Origin: Clostridia bacterium
Lineage (GTDB): Bacteria > Bacillota > Clostridia > Christensenellales > CAG-138
DNA: 42,334 nucleotides
Reading direction: 5' to 3'
NCBI GenBank assembly: GCA_017438865.1
Contig: JAFRUN010000003.1
Location: 1-42,334, forward strand
The position numbers and the translations under genes are program-made. Below, one piece after another: positions 15,382-22,129 of this stretch (the stretch's first letter is position 1; every line of letters begins with the position of its first letter). The notes beneath the pieces are model-generated. The model searched no databases, was not told where the DNA came from, and was given only the letters and a program-made list of their open reading frames with translations.

Positions 15382-15573
15382 AAACCTGCTTTCCGAAGAA
15401 ACCCGTTTATTGAAGAAACCTGTTTATATCAAACTGTTTTATGAAATAAACATATATAATAAACCTGTTTAATAAACCTGTTTAGTAAACTTAATAAACT
15501 TAATAAACCTGTTTAGTAAACCTTTTTCTTAATAAACAGGTTTATTGATATTTGAATATAAAAAACGGTTTAT
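15382..15573. repeat. AT-rich iteron-like array (core AAACCTGTTTA)
   Basis: About 190 bases of strongly AT-rich DNA in a GC-rich genome. The core AAACCTGTTTA is exact at 15416, 15461, 15474 and 15505; AAACCCGTTTA lies at 15399 and the inverted AAACAGGTTTA at 15534. Degenerate or half units lie at 15382, 15431, 15487, 15496, 15518 and 15563. Three copies extend to the 14-mer AATAAACCTGTTTA (15458, 15471, 15502). Spacings of 13, 13, 9, 9 and 13 occur in the dense part. The core is itself a dyad (AAAC-NN-GTTT). It lies between the endolysin gene and the divergent winged-helix gene, as a regulator-binding array or a replication origin would. Confidence 0.85.
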
Positions 15574-15661
15574 TATAAAAAACGCCTTGCCTGAAATCGG
15601 ATTTAATTCCCGGAATCCTGTCCGAAGTTTTTGTGCCATACTGGTTTCGGAGGTGATCGGA

Positions 15662-16135
15662 ATGATCGAACGAAACGCGGAAAAAACGCCTTATACGGCG
15701 GTGAAAAACAAGGTGATACGAAGCGGTATGCTGAGCGCTGAGGAACTCGGTCTGTATACGGTGATGCTGTCGAAACCGGATTACTGGGAGTTTTCGGAAT
15801 TTGTCCTCGCGCGGGAACTGAACGCCGCGCCGGCGGAGATCCGGCGGATTCTGAAACGGCTCGAACAGAAGGGCTTTGCGCGGGAAAGAACGGGATCGCG
15901 CGGTGCGGTCTGGGACCTATACGAGATCTCGTGCTTTATGGGGAATGCGGGAAAGACGGCGCCGGACGCGCCGAAGCCCGCGTCCGCCGATCCGCCCGGA
16001 CCGGAAAAGGGGGAGAGGACCATGACGAACGCCGAAATCGCGCAGCGGCTGTTCGCGGAGGCGGCGCGGCTGCGCAGCATGAACCGCGCGCTGAACGGAA
16101 GCGGGGATTGTCAGAACGGCGAAAGCAGGGTATAA
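15662..16135 (+). CDS. Winged-helix DNA-binding protein (replication-initiator or regulator type)
   Basis: 157 residues. Residues about 12-85 (from TAVKNKVIRSGMLSAEE through LKRLEQKGFARE) have the pattern of a winged-helix domain seen in phage replisome organisers and DnaD-like or plasmid replication proteins: the 'LS..E.GLY..MLS..DYW' helix pair, then a recognition helix and wing. A Pro-rich linker (about 100-117) leads to a short helix (MTNAEIAQRLFAEAARLRSM). ATG 15662 has the near-perfect ribosome-binding site GGAGGTGATC at 15649. The gene is divergent from the lysis cassette across the repeat array, which is its most likely target. Its last codons contain the promoter of the next gene. 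Confidence 0.6.
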   Translation: MIERNAEKTPYTAVKNKVIRSGMLSAEELGLYTVMLSKPDYWEFSEFVLARELNAAPAEIRRILKRLEQKGFARERTGSRGAVWDLYEISCFMGNAGKTAPDAPKPASADPPGPEKGERTMTNAEIAQRLFAEAARLRSMNRALNGSGDCQNGESRV

Positions 16136-16136
16136 T
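16108..16136 (+). promoter_or_regulatory. Sigma-A promoter reading into the pseudouridine synthase gene
   Basis: TTGTCA (16108-16113), 17-nt spacer, TATAAT (16131-16136). Only six bases separate the -10 box from ATG 16143, so transcription should begin at or beside the A of the start codon. Confidence 0.75.
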
Positions 16137-16142
16137 GACCGC

Positions 16143-17012
16143 ATGAAGATGCTGACCGTTTCCGTAACCGAACAGGAGGAAAACCGCACCGTCGAAGCCG
16201 TTTTAAAGGACGCGTTCGACGTTTCGGAATCGTACCTGCGCCGCCTGAAGCGCAGAAACGGCGCGCTGCTTCTGAACGGAGAACCGGCGTATACGACGGC
16301 AAAGGTGCGCGCGGGCGACACGGTCGCGTTCGATCCCGCAGACGAACGGAAGCTCGGACTGAAAGCCATCCCGAACCCGCTTCCGGTCGTTTACGAGGAC
16401 GAATGGCTGCTCGTGCTCGACAAGCCAAAAAACATGAGCGTACATCCGGCGCGCGATCCCGATGAACCGACGGTCGAAAACGCGCTTGCGGCGTACTTCG
16501 CCGGCAGGGACAATCCGCATCCGGTCAGCCGTCTCGACAGGGGCACGACGGGGCTGATGACGGTCGCCAAAAGCGGGTACGTCCATGCGCGGATGAAGAC
16601 GGTGCAGCGGGAAGGGAAGTTTTTCAAGACGTATCTTGCCGTCGTGTCCGGCGTGCCGGAACGCGAACGCTTTCTGATCGACGCGCCGGTCGGAGCGCTG
16701 CCCGGCTCGACGTACCGGCGCACGGTGCGCGAAGACGGGGCGGAGGCAAGGAGCTTGTGCGAGGTGCTGGAAGCAAGAGGAGACTGCACGCTGGTGCGGC
16801 TGACGCCGTATACCGGCCGTACGCATCAGCTTCGCGTGCATATGGCGTATGCGGGACATCCTTTGATCGGAGACTGGCTGTACGGCGAGCGGAGCGAACG
16901 GATCGACCGTCCCGCGCTGCATGCGGCGGAGCTGTCGTTTGCGCATCCGATGACGGGGGAGACGGTTTCGCTCGTTTCGCCGCTGCCGCCGGATATGCGG
17001 CGTCTGCTGTAA
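16143..17012 (+). CDS. RluA-family pseudouridine synthase
   Basis: 289 residues. An N-terminal S4-like RNA-binding segment (about 14-63, YLRRLKRRNGALLLNGEP) precedes the catalytic domain. Catalytic Asp132 is in SRLDRGTTGLMTVAK; further motifs are KTYLAVVSG and TGRTHQLRVHMAYAGHPLIGD. RluA-family enzymes convert uridines in 23S rRNA or tRNA; the exact site cannot be told (RluD- or YtzG/YjbO-like). The first ATG has no ribosome-binding site and sits at the predicted transcription start; a second ATG follows two codons later. Probably translated from a leaderless mRNA. Confidence 0.9.
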   Translation: MKMLTVSVTEQEENRTVEAVLKDAFDVSESYLRRLKRRNGALLLNGEPAYTTAKVRAGDTVAFDPADERKLGLKAIPNPLPVVYEDEWLLVLDKPKNMSVHPARDPDEPTVENALAAYFAGRDNPHPVSRLDRGTTGLMTVAKSGYVHARMKTVQREGKFFKTYLAVVSGVPERERFLIDAPVGALPGSTYRRTVREDGAEARSLCEVLEARGDCTLVRLTPYTGRTHQLRVHMAYAGHPLIGDWLYGERSERIDRPALHAAELSFAHPMTGETVSLVSPLPPDMRRLL

Positions 17013-17031
17013 GGACGGTCGGCGCGCGTTC

Positions 17032-17556
17032 CTACTCCAACTGCTTGCCGAGGTACAGCGCGGCGGTTTTCAGGATCGACAGCTCGGTTTCGGTGAGCTT
17101 CAGCCGCGACTCGTCGGTCGCCAGAAGAACGCTGCCCAGCACGTCGCCGTTATTGGTGACGGGAACCGCGGCAAGGCGCAGGGCGGGGGCGTTTGACAGC
17201 AGCGAAAATCCCTCCGGCGCGAACGTCGTCTGCCGGTCGCGCATGCGGTCCACGAACACCCGCGAAAGGGCTGCGTGCAGGAGCTGCTTTTTCAGCGCGC
17301 CGGAGGCGAACTGCACCGTTTCCGTGTCGGTGACTGCGGCGGAAAAGCCGAGCGCGCCGGTCAGCGCCTGACAGTACGTTTCCGCGTAATCGCCGAGCTC
17401 GCGGATGCGCGCGTACTTTTTCAGCACGACGCCGTCCTCCTCGGTGAAGATCTCGATCGGATCGCCCTCGCGGATGCGCAGAACGCGGCGGATCTCCTTC
17501 GGAATGACGATCCTGCCGAGTTCGTCGATGCGCCGCACAATGCCGGTTGCTTTCAT
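17032..17556 (-). CDS. spoVT: Stage V sporulation protein T
   Basis: 174 residues (B. subtilis SpoVT is about this long). The N-terminal AbrB-type swapped-hairpin domain is complete: MKATGIVRRIDELGRIVIP, then KEIRRVLRIREGDPIEIF. A GAF-like domain follows (about 56-170). SpoVT is a forespore regulator of sigma-G genes. GAAGGAC precedes ATG 17556. It converges with the pseudouridine synthase gene and is divergent from galE. I could not find a convincing sigma-F or sigma-G promoter. Confidence 0.93.
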   Translation of the reverse strand: MKATGIVRRIDELGRIVIPKEIRRVLRIREGDPIEIFTEEDGVVLKKYARIRELGDYAETYCQALTGALGFSAAVTDTETVQFASGALKKQLLHAALSRVFVDRMRDRQTTFAPEGFSLLSNAPALRLAAVPVTNNGDVLGSVLLATDESRLKLTETELSILKTAALYLGKQLE

Positions 17557-17620
17557 GCTTTCTGTCCTTCTTTCGCAGTTTGGAATCAGTATGGACGGAA
17601 AACGCCGTTTTGATACGCAC

Positions 17621-17649
17621 TTGCTTTTTTGCGGGCGGTCCGGTATAAT
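17621..17649 (+). promoter_or_regulatory. Sigma-A promoter of galE
   Basis: TTGCTT (17621-17626), 17-nt spacer, TATAAT (17644-17649), 28 nt before the start codon. Confidence 0.8.
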
Positions 17650-17677
17650 GATAAACAGCAAGATTTCGGAGGTTTTT

Positions 17678-18694
17678 ATGAAAAAAACGGTTCTGGTGAC
17701 GGGCGGCGCGGGCTATATCGGCTCGCATACCGTTGTTGAGCTTCTGAACGCGGGCTATCCGGTCATGATCGCGGACGATCTCAGAAACAGCAAGGAAGCT
17801 GTTCTGGACCGCATCGAAACGATCACGGGCAGGCGTCCCGGCTTTGCGAAGGTCGACGTGTGCGACAGGGACGCGATGCGCAAACTGTTTTCGGAGAACG
17901 ACTTCGGCGCGATCATCCACTTCGCGGGGCTCAAAGCCGTCGGCGAAAGCGTCGAAAAGCCGGTGGAATACTATCGCAACAACCTCGACGCGAACCTGAC
18001 GCTTCTGGAATGCATGAAGGCGTTCGACGTGCGGCACATCGTGTTCAGCTCGTCGGCGACGGTTTACGGCGTGCCGAAGGTACCGATCCGCGAGGACGCG
18101 CCGCGCTGGTGCACGAACCCCTACGGCTGGACGAAGTTCATGGGCGAGCAGATCTTTTCGGACTTCGCGCTTGCGAATCCCGAAATGTCCGTCGTTCTTC
18201 TGCGGTACTTTAACCCGATCGGCGCGCACGATTCGGGGCTGATCGGCGAGGATCCGCAGGGCATTCCGAACAACCTGCTGCCATACATCAATCAGGTCGC
18301 GACCGGAAAGCTCAAAAAACTTCGCGTCTTCGGCAGCGATTACCCGACGCCCGACGGCACCGGCATCCGCGACTATATCCATGTGGTCGACCTTGCGAAG
18401 GGACACCTGAAGGCGCTCGAATACGCCGACGCGCATACCGGCGCGATCGCGATCAACCTCGGCACCGGCACCGGCTATTCCGTGCTCGACGTCATCCGTG
18501 CCTACGAGGACGCGAACGGCGTCAGGATCCCGTATGAGATCGTCGATCGCCGGCCGGGCGACGTCGCGGAAAACTTCGCTGATCCCGCGCTCGCAAAGGA
18601 GCTTCTCGGCTGGGTTGCCGAGCGCGATCTGGTCGATATGTGCAAGACCGGATATCACTGGCAGTCCATGAACCCGAACGGGTACGATCTCTGA
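17678..18694 (+). CDS. galE: UDP-glucose 4-epimerase
   Basis: 338 residues, the normal length. NAD-binding motif GGAGYIGSH (9-17), Ser/Thr in VFSSSATVYG (122-131), catalytic Tyr149 and Lys153 in NPYGWTKFMGE, and family segments LRYFNPIGAH and GIRDYIHVVDLA. It interconverts UDP-glucose and UDP-galactose for galactose use or surface glycans, in the cytoplasm. GGAGG precedes ATG 17678; upstream in-frame starts fall before the promoter. Single gene with its own promoter and terminator. Confidence 0.96.
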   Translation: MKKTVLVTGGAGYIGSHTVVELLNAGYPVMIADDLRNSKEAVLDRIETITGRRPGFAKVDVCDRDAMRKLFSENDFGAIIHFAGLKAVGESVEKPVEYYRNNLDANLTLLECMKAFDVRHIVFSSSATVYGVPKVPIREDAPRWCTNPYGWTKFMGEQIFSDFALANPEMSVVLLRYFNPIGAHDSGLIGEDPQGIPNNLLPYINQVATGKLKKLRVFGSDYPTPDGTGIRDYIHVVDLAKGHLKALEYADAHTGAIAINLGTGTGYSVLDVIRAYEDANGVRIPYEIVDRRPGDVAENFADPALAKELLGWVAERDLVDMCKTGYHWQSMNPNGYDL

Positions 18695-18699
18695 GAAAA

Positions 18700-18735
18700 A
18701 ACAGAGCCGCCGGATGTCCGGCGGCTTTTTTTATT
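18700..18735. terminator. Bidirectional terminator between galE and the minus-strand operon
   Basis: GCCGCCGGA-TG-TCCGGCGGC with an A-rich lead and a T-run. Confidence 0.85.
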
Positions 18736-19486
18736 TCGTTTTCCGTTTGATCCGCAGGGATTCGGCAAGATAGAGCAGAAATGCCGCAAGCGTGATCGCG
18801 CCGAGATAGACGGCGATTTCGACGAAGATCCCCGCGTGCGCCGCGATCTCGCAAAACACCGGCTGCGTCGAGGGATAGAACGGCGTGATATAGAACATAT
18901 TTGCCTCGTGCCGGACGTCGTGAATGAGCAGATGGCTTATGACGTTGATCCCCTCCGCGACCGCCGCGGCGGCGAGAAACAGCACGAGCGCGGGCGGAAA
19001 CGACGCGCGCCGGCGAAGGCACAGGATGCGCAGCGCGGCGATTGCCTCGACCAGCATCAGCGCGTGATAGAGAAAACTGTGGACGAACAGCAGGATCTGC
19101 GGCCGCATCATGTCGTCGGGGATCGCGAGCGCAAAAACCGCGCCGATCGCCGAGAACGTCGAGAGGAACACGAGCGCGGCTTCCTGCGCTTTGCCCTTCA
19201 GGACCGGAACGAGCGCCGACACATACATCGCCATGCTGCAGAGCTGCCACGGGAAAAACCACATCGACGGCGTGCCGGCGTAAACATACCGGATCACGAA
19301 CCACTGCTTGAAGACCTCGGCGGCGAGCATAAAAAGACCGCAGCCGGACAGGATGCGCACAAGCGTTTTCTCCCGCGCGTTTTGCACCGCGATCCGAAAG
19401 AGGATCAGCAGCGCGGCGATGCCGAGCAGGATCAGGATATGCGCAGGCCCGCAGGGGCGCGGTGTTTCCGTAAAGGTACAGTTCAA
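18731..19486 (-). CDS. YwaF/TIGR02206-type integral membrane protein (copy 1)
   Basis: 251 residues from a TTG start with GAGGAAAG upstream. Six or seven membrane helices. The motif FPWQLCSMAMYVSALVPV (about 83-100) and later helices resemble the second protein of this type at 22130 (LPLQLCNINMMLIPIAV). B. subtilis YwaF is of this family; function unknown. Last gene of the operon PLP synthase - SDR - YwaF (15-nt gap to the SDR gene). Confidence 0.7.
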   Translation of the reverse strand: MNCTFTETPRPCGPAHILILLGIAALLILFRIAVQNAREKTLVRILSGCGLFMLAAEVFKQWFVIRYVYAGTPSMWFFPWQLCSMAMYVSALVPVLKGKAQEAALVFLSTFSAIGAVFALAIPDDMMRPQILLFVHSFLYHALMLVEAIAALRILCLRRRASFPPALVLFLAAAAVAEGINVISHLLIHDVRHEANMFYITPFYPSTQPVFCEIAAHAGIFVEIAVYLGAITLAAFLLYLAESLRIKRKTK

Positions 19487-19500
19487 CGGTCTTTCCTCGG

Positions 19501-20292
19501 TTACGCGTACATTCTGCCGAGCACCCAGTCGGCGAAGCGGGCGGGGAGGAGCTTCATCAGCACGAGCACGGCGGAATAGCCAAACCCGACCGAGCAGAAC
19601 GGCTTGGGATTCTTCTGCCGCGAGAGCCGGTAAAAGCGCTTTGCAATGCGGTCCGGGCTCATGCCGTGCTGTTCGTCGTGCTCCATCTTTGCCACGGATC
19701 GCACTTCGTTCGGGTACAGCGCTTCGTTCACCGCGTTCTTCTCGCGCATGGCGGTGAAGTCCGTTTTTACGTCGCCCGGCAGCACCGCAGCGACGCGGAT
19801 GCCGGTGCCCTTGAGCTCGTTTCGCAGCGCCATCACGACGCTGTCGATCGACGCCTTCGCCGCGGAATAGAACGCCTGATACGGGATCGGCGTGACGGCG
19901 GCGACGGACGAGGTGAACAGGATATGCCCCCTGCTTTCGCGCATGGCGGGCAGCGCGGCTTTCAGCACGCGCACCGCGCCGAACAGACACACGTCGAACT
20001 GCTTTTTCGCCGCTTCGATTTCGGTCGTTTCGATCGGACCGGAGATGCCGAAGCCCGCGTTCAGGATCAGCACGTCGATGCGTCCCGCGTCGCGCAAAAC
20101 GGCTTCGATCGCCTCTTTGCACATCGTTTCGTCCGTGACGTCGCAGGGGACGTGAACGGCATTTCCGGTCGTCTCACCGCGCCTGCTTAGATCGTACACG
20201 CGATCGCCCGCACGCGAAAAAGCGGCGGCAGCCGCTTTCCCGATCCCTTTGGACGCGCCGGTGATGACGACGATCCGGTTTTCAGATCTCAT
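19501..20292 (-). CDS. Short-chain dehydrogenase (candidate 3-ketosphinganine reductase)
   Basis: 263 residues. Classical SDR: cofactor motif TGASKGIG (11-18), NAG (78-80), catalytic Ser129, Tyr142 and Lys146 (YSAAK). The Ser-Arg-Arg after the second strand (LSRRGE) suggests NADPH. A hydrophobic C-terminal stretch (about 238-257) may attach it to the membrane, as in lipid-active SDRs. Its ATG lies inside the 3' end of the PLP synthase gene, so the two proteins are translationally coupled and probably act in sequence. If the synthase makes a 3-keto long-chain base, this would be its reductase (inference). Other lipid or polyketide-type substrates are possible. Confidence 0.8.
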   Translation of the reverse strand: MRSENRIVVITGASKGIGKAAAAAFSRAGDRVYDLSRRGETTGNAVHVPCDVTDETMCKEAIEAVLRDAGRIDVLILNAGFGISGPIETTEIEAAKKQFDVCLFGAVRVLKAALPAMRESRGHILFTSSVAAVTPIPYQAFYSAAKASIDSVVMALRNELKGTGIRVAAVLPGDVKTDFTAMREKNAVNEALYPNEVRSVAKMEHDEQHGMSPDRIAKRFYRLSRQKNPKPFCSVGFGYSAVLVLMKLLPARFADWVLGRMYA

Positions 20293-21457
20293 ATTCGGTG
20301 AACACCTCTTTGATGACGCCGAGCGCCTCGTCGAGGAGCGCTTCGGTGTGCGTCGCCATGTAGCTCGTGCGCAGCATGCACTCGCTCGGATGCACGGCGG
20401 GCGGCAGAACGGGGTTGACGTACACGCCGCGCTCGAACAGCGCTTTTTCGACGCGCAGCGTGGTCTCGAGGTCGTGCGTATACAGCGGAATGATCGGCGT
20501 CGTGCTCTCGCGGATCGCGATGCCCTCGCGCTTCAGGTTGTTCCGCATATACATCGAAAGCTCCATGAGCCGCTTCGGCAGCTCCGGCTGCTCGATCAGG
20601 ATGTGCAGCGCCTCGGTGACGGTCGCGCAGGAGGCGGGGGGGATGGACGCGCAGAAGATGAACGGACGCGAGGTGTGCCGCACATAGTCCACGATATCCG
20701 CCTTTGCCGCCATGAATCCGCCGATGCCGGCGAGCGACTTCGAGAACGTGCCCATGATGATATCCACGTCGTCGTCAAGCCCGAAGTAGTGCGCGGTGCC
20801 CTTGCCGCCTTCGCCCATGACGCCGAGACCGTGCGCGTCGTCGACCATGACGCGCGCGCCGTATTTCTTCGCGAGACGGACGATCTCCGGGAGGTTCGCA
20901 ATGTCGCCGCCCATCGAGAAGACGCCGTCGGTGACGATGAGGCGTCCCGCCTTGTCGGGAACGTTCGAGAGCTTCTTTTCGAGGTCCTCCATGTCGTTAT
21001 GGCGATAGCGCACCATATCGGCGTAGGAGAGCTTGCAGCCGTCGTAGATGCTGGCGTGGTTTTCGCGATCGCACAGGATGACGTCGCCGCGTCCGGCGAT
21101 CGCGCTGATGATTCCGAGATTGCTCTGGAATCCGGTCGAGAAGGTCATGCAGGCGTCCTTGCCCAGAAACGCGGCGAGCTCGCGTTCGAGCTGCGTGTGC
21201 AGCACGAGCGTGCCGTTCAAAAATCGCGATCCCGCGCAGCCGGAGCCGAATTTGCGTAATGCTTCGACGCCCGCTTCGATCACGCGGGGATGCGTGGCAA
21301 GCCCGAGATATCCGTTCGAGCCGAGCATGATGCGGCGCTTGCCTTCCATCATGACTTCGGGCGCCTGCATGCTTTCGAGCTCGTGGAAATACGGGTAGAT
21401 GTCCTTTGCACGGATCTCATCGAGAACCGGATTGTGACATTTTGAAAACAGATCCAT
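20282..21457 (-). CDS. Alpha-oxoamine synthase, serine palmitoyltransferase-like
   Basis: 391 residues, PLP fold type I. It condenses an amino acid with an acyl-CoA. PLP lysine Lys240 (GTFSKSLAGIGG), His134 (NHASIYDG), Asp206/207 and His209 (VDDAHGLG) are in place. The segments GSGCAGSRFLNGTLVLH (71-87) and KDIYPYFHELES match, from memory, the Bacteroidetes-type serine palmitoyltransferases better than BioF or Kbl. Acyl-CoA and amino acid choice cannot be proven by eye; glycine C-acetyltransferase or AON synthase remain alternatives, but no bio genes lie next to it and the overlapping partner is an SDR, not threonine dehydrogenase. AGGAGG precedes ATG 21457. Confidence 0.8.
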   Translation of the reverse strand: MDLFSKCHNPVLDEIRAKDIYPYFHELESMQAPEVMMEGKRRIMLGSNGYLGLATHPRVIEAGVEALRKFGSGCAGSRFLNGTLVLHTQLERELAAFLGKDACMTFSTGFQSNLGIISAIAGRGDVILCDRENHASIYDGCKLSYADMVRYRHNDMEDLEKKLSNVPDKAGRLIVTDGVFSMGGDIANLPEIVRLAKKYGARVMVDDAHGLGVMGEGGKGTAHYFGLDDDVDIIMGTFSKSLAGIGGFMAAKADIVDYVRHTSRPFIFCASIPPASCATVTEALHILIEQPELPKRLMELSMYMRNNLKREGIAIRESTTPIIPLYTHDLETTLRVEKALFERGVYVNPVLPPAVHPSECMLRTSYMATHTEALLDEALGVIKEVFTEYEI

Positions 21458-21491
21458 CGGAATCCTCCTTTCTGAAAAAAATCCGTTTGCT

Positions 21492-21520
21492 ATTATAGTA
21501 TACTTTTCGTCCGAATGCAA
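21492..21520 (-). promoter_or_regulatory. Sigma-A promoter of the oxoamine synthase operon
   Basis: Minus strand TTGCAT (21520-21515), 17-nt spacer, TATAAT (21497-21492), 34 nt before the start codon. Confidence 0.85.
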
Positions 21521-21603
21521 GAAAGAGATCGTTTTTTTTCGGCGATCCGGCCCGTTCGCGCAAAAAAATCCCGCGGTCATTTCCGAAACTTTGAAAAAAG
21601 GGC

Positions 21604-21631
21604 TTGCTTTTTTTCCGAGAATGTGTATAAT
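21604..21631 (+). promoter_or_regulatory. Promoter of the tRNA-Val/6S/tRNA-Gln unit
   Basis: TTGCTT (21604-21609), 16-nt spacer, TATAAT (21626-21631), 12 nt before the tRNA. The same boxes and 16-nt spacing occur before tRNA-Ala. Confidence 0.8.
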
Positions 21632-21643
21632 AAGATTCCGCAA

Positions 21644-21720
21644 GGGGTTATAGCTCAGTTGGTTAGAGCGCCACGTTGACATCGTGGAGGTCATTGGTTC
21701 GAGCCCAACTAACCCCACCA
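21644..21720 (+). tRNA. tRNA-Val (anticodon GAC)
   Basis: 77 nt with encoded CCA. Acceptor GGGGTTA/TAACCCC, anticodon stem CCACG/CGTGG, loop TTGACAT, anticodon GAC. In the T-stem (ATTGG/CCAAC) the outermost pair is an A-C mismatch; the other tRNAs here have none. Confidence 0.94.
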
Positions 21721-21726
21721 TTGTGG

Positions 21727-21904
21727 AAATCCTGCGGTGTGCGTTACGTTTTTTGTGATAAACCCACAGAGTGATTACGGGAAAGCACGCGTCGGTCGAC
21801 CTAAAATCAGGCCCGCTTCGACGGGAAGATTGCGGGCTCCGCAGTGTACCCACCTGCCGAGTGGCGGGTATTATCACCCCGAAACGGACGGCATAGCGGG
21901 ATTT
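21727..21904 (+). ncRNA. ssrS: 6S RNA-like structured RNA
   Basis: About 178 nt between two tRNAs. The closing stem AAATCCTGC (21727-21735) pairs with GCGGGATTT (21896-21904), then TGTGC with GCATA. A second long stem pairs GTGATAAACCC with GGGTATTATCAC, with an open region between, and hairpins such as CCCGC-TTCGA-CGGG form the apical part. GGTGTGCGT near the 5' end and CGGCAT near the 3' end match the positions of conserved 6S segments (UGUUCGC and CGGCAU in E. coli). 6S RNA mimics an open promoter and holds RNA polymerase in stationary phase. It lies 6 nt behind tRNA-Val and 12 nt before tRNA-Gln with no promoter of its own that I can see. Confidence 0.72.
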
Positions 21905-21916
21905 TCATGAGGATAA

Positions 21917-21990
21917 TGCCGAATTGTGTAATGGTAGCACCTACGACTCTGACTCGTATTGTCTAGGTTCGAATCCTAGTTCGGCAGCCA
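21917..21990 (+). tRNA. tRNA-Gln (anticodon CTG)
   Basis: 74 nt with encoded CCA. Acceptor TGCCGAA/TTCGGCA, anticodon stem TACGA/TCGTA with loop CTCTGAC, anticodon CTG for CAG codons. T-arm CTAGG-TTCGAAT-CCTAG. Confidence 0.95.
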
Positions 21991-21991
21991 C

Positions 21992-22029
21992 GTCGCCGCG
22001 GACAGAAATCGTCTGCGGCGATTTTTTTG
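21992..22029 (+). terminator. Terminator of the tRNA/6S unit
   Basis: TCGCCGCGGAC / GTCTGCGGCGA (21993-22021) with one wobble, followed by seven T. Confidence 0.88.
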
Positions 22030-22066
22030 CGCTTCGTCCCCGTTTCCGGGGAACAGCGGCGGGGGA

Positions 22067-22095
22067 TTGACATTTTTCGTAAAAATCGGTATTCT
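22067..22095 (+). promoter_or_regulatory. Sigma-A promoter of the second YwaF-type gene
   Basis: TTGACA (22067-22072), 17-nt spacer, TATTCT (22090-22095), 34 nt before the start codon. Confidence 0.75.
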
Positions 22096-22129
22096 GTTAG
22101 GGTAATCTTTCGATTCGGAGGAGTATCGT

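Noticed and set aside
15382-15573. CRISPR array
   Set aside because: Repeats are 11-14 bp, partly overlapping and inverted, with no 30-bp unique spacers and no cas genes.
14162-16135. A full prophage
   Set aside because: No capsid, tail, terminase, portal or integrase genes are present, and housekeeping genes border the cassette directly.
20282-21877. Long 531-residue form of the oxoamine synthase
   Set aside because: The upstream part reads through the tRNA-Val gene and the promoter; ATG 21457 has AGGAGG and gives the normal family length.
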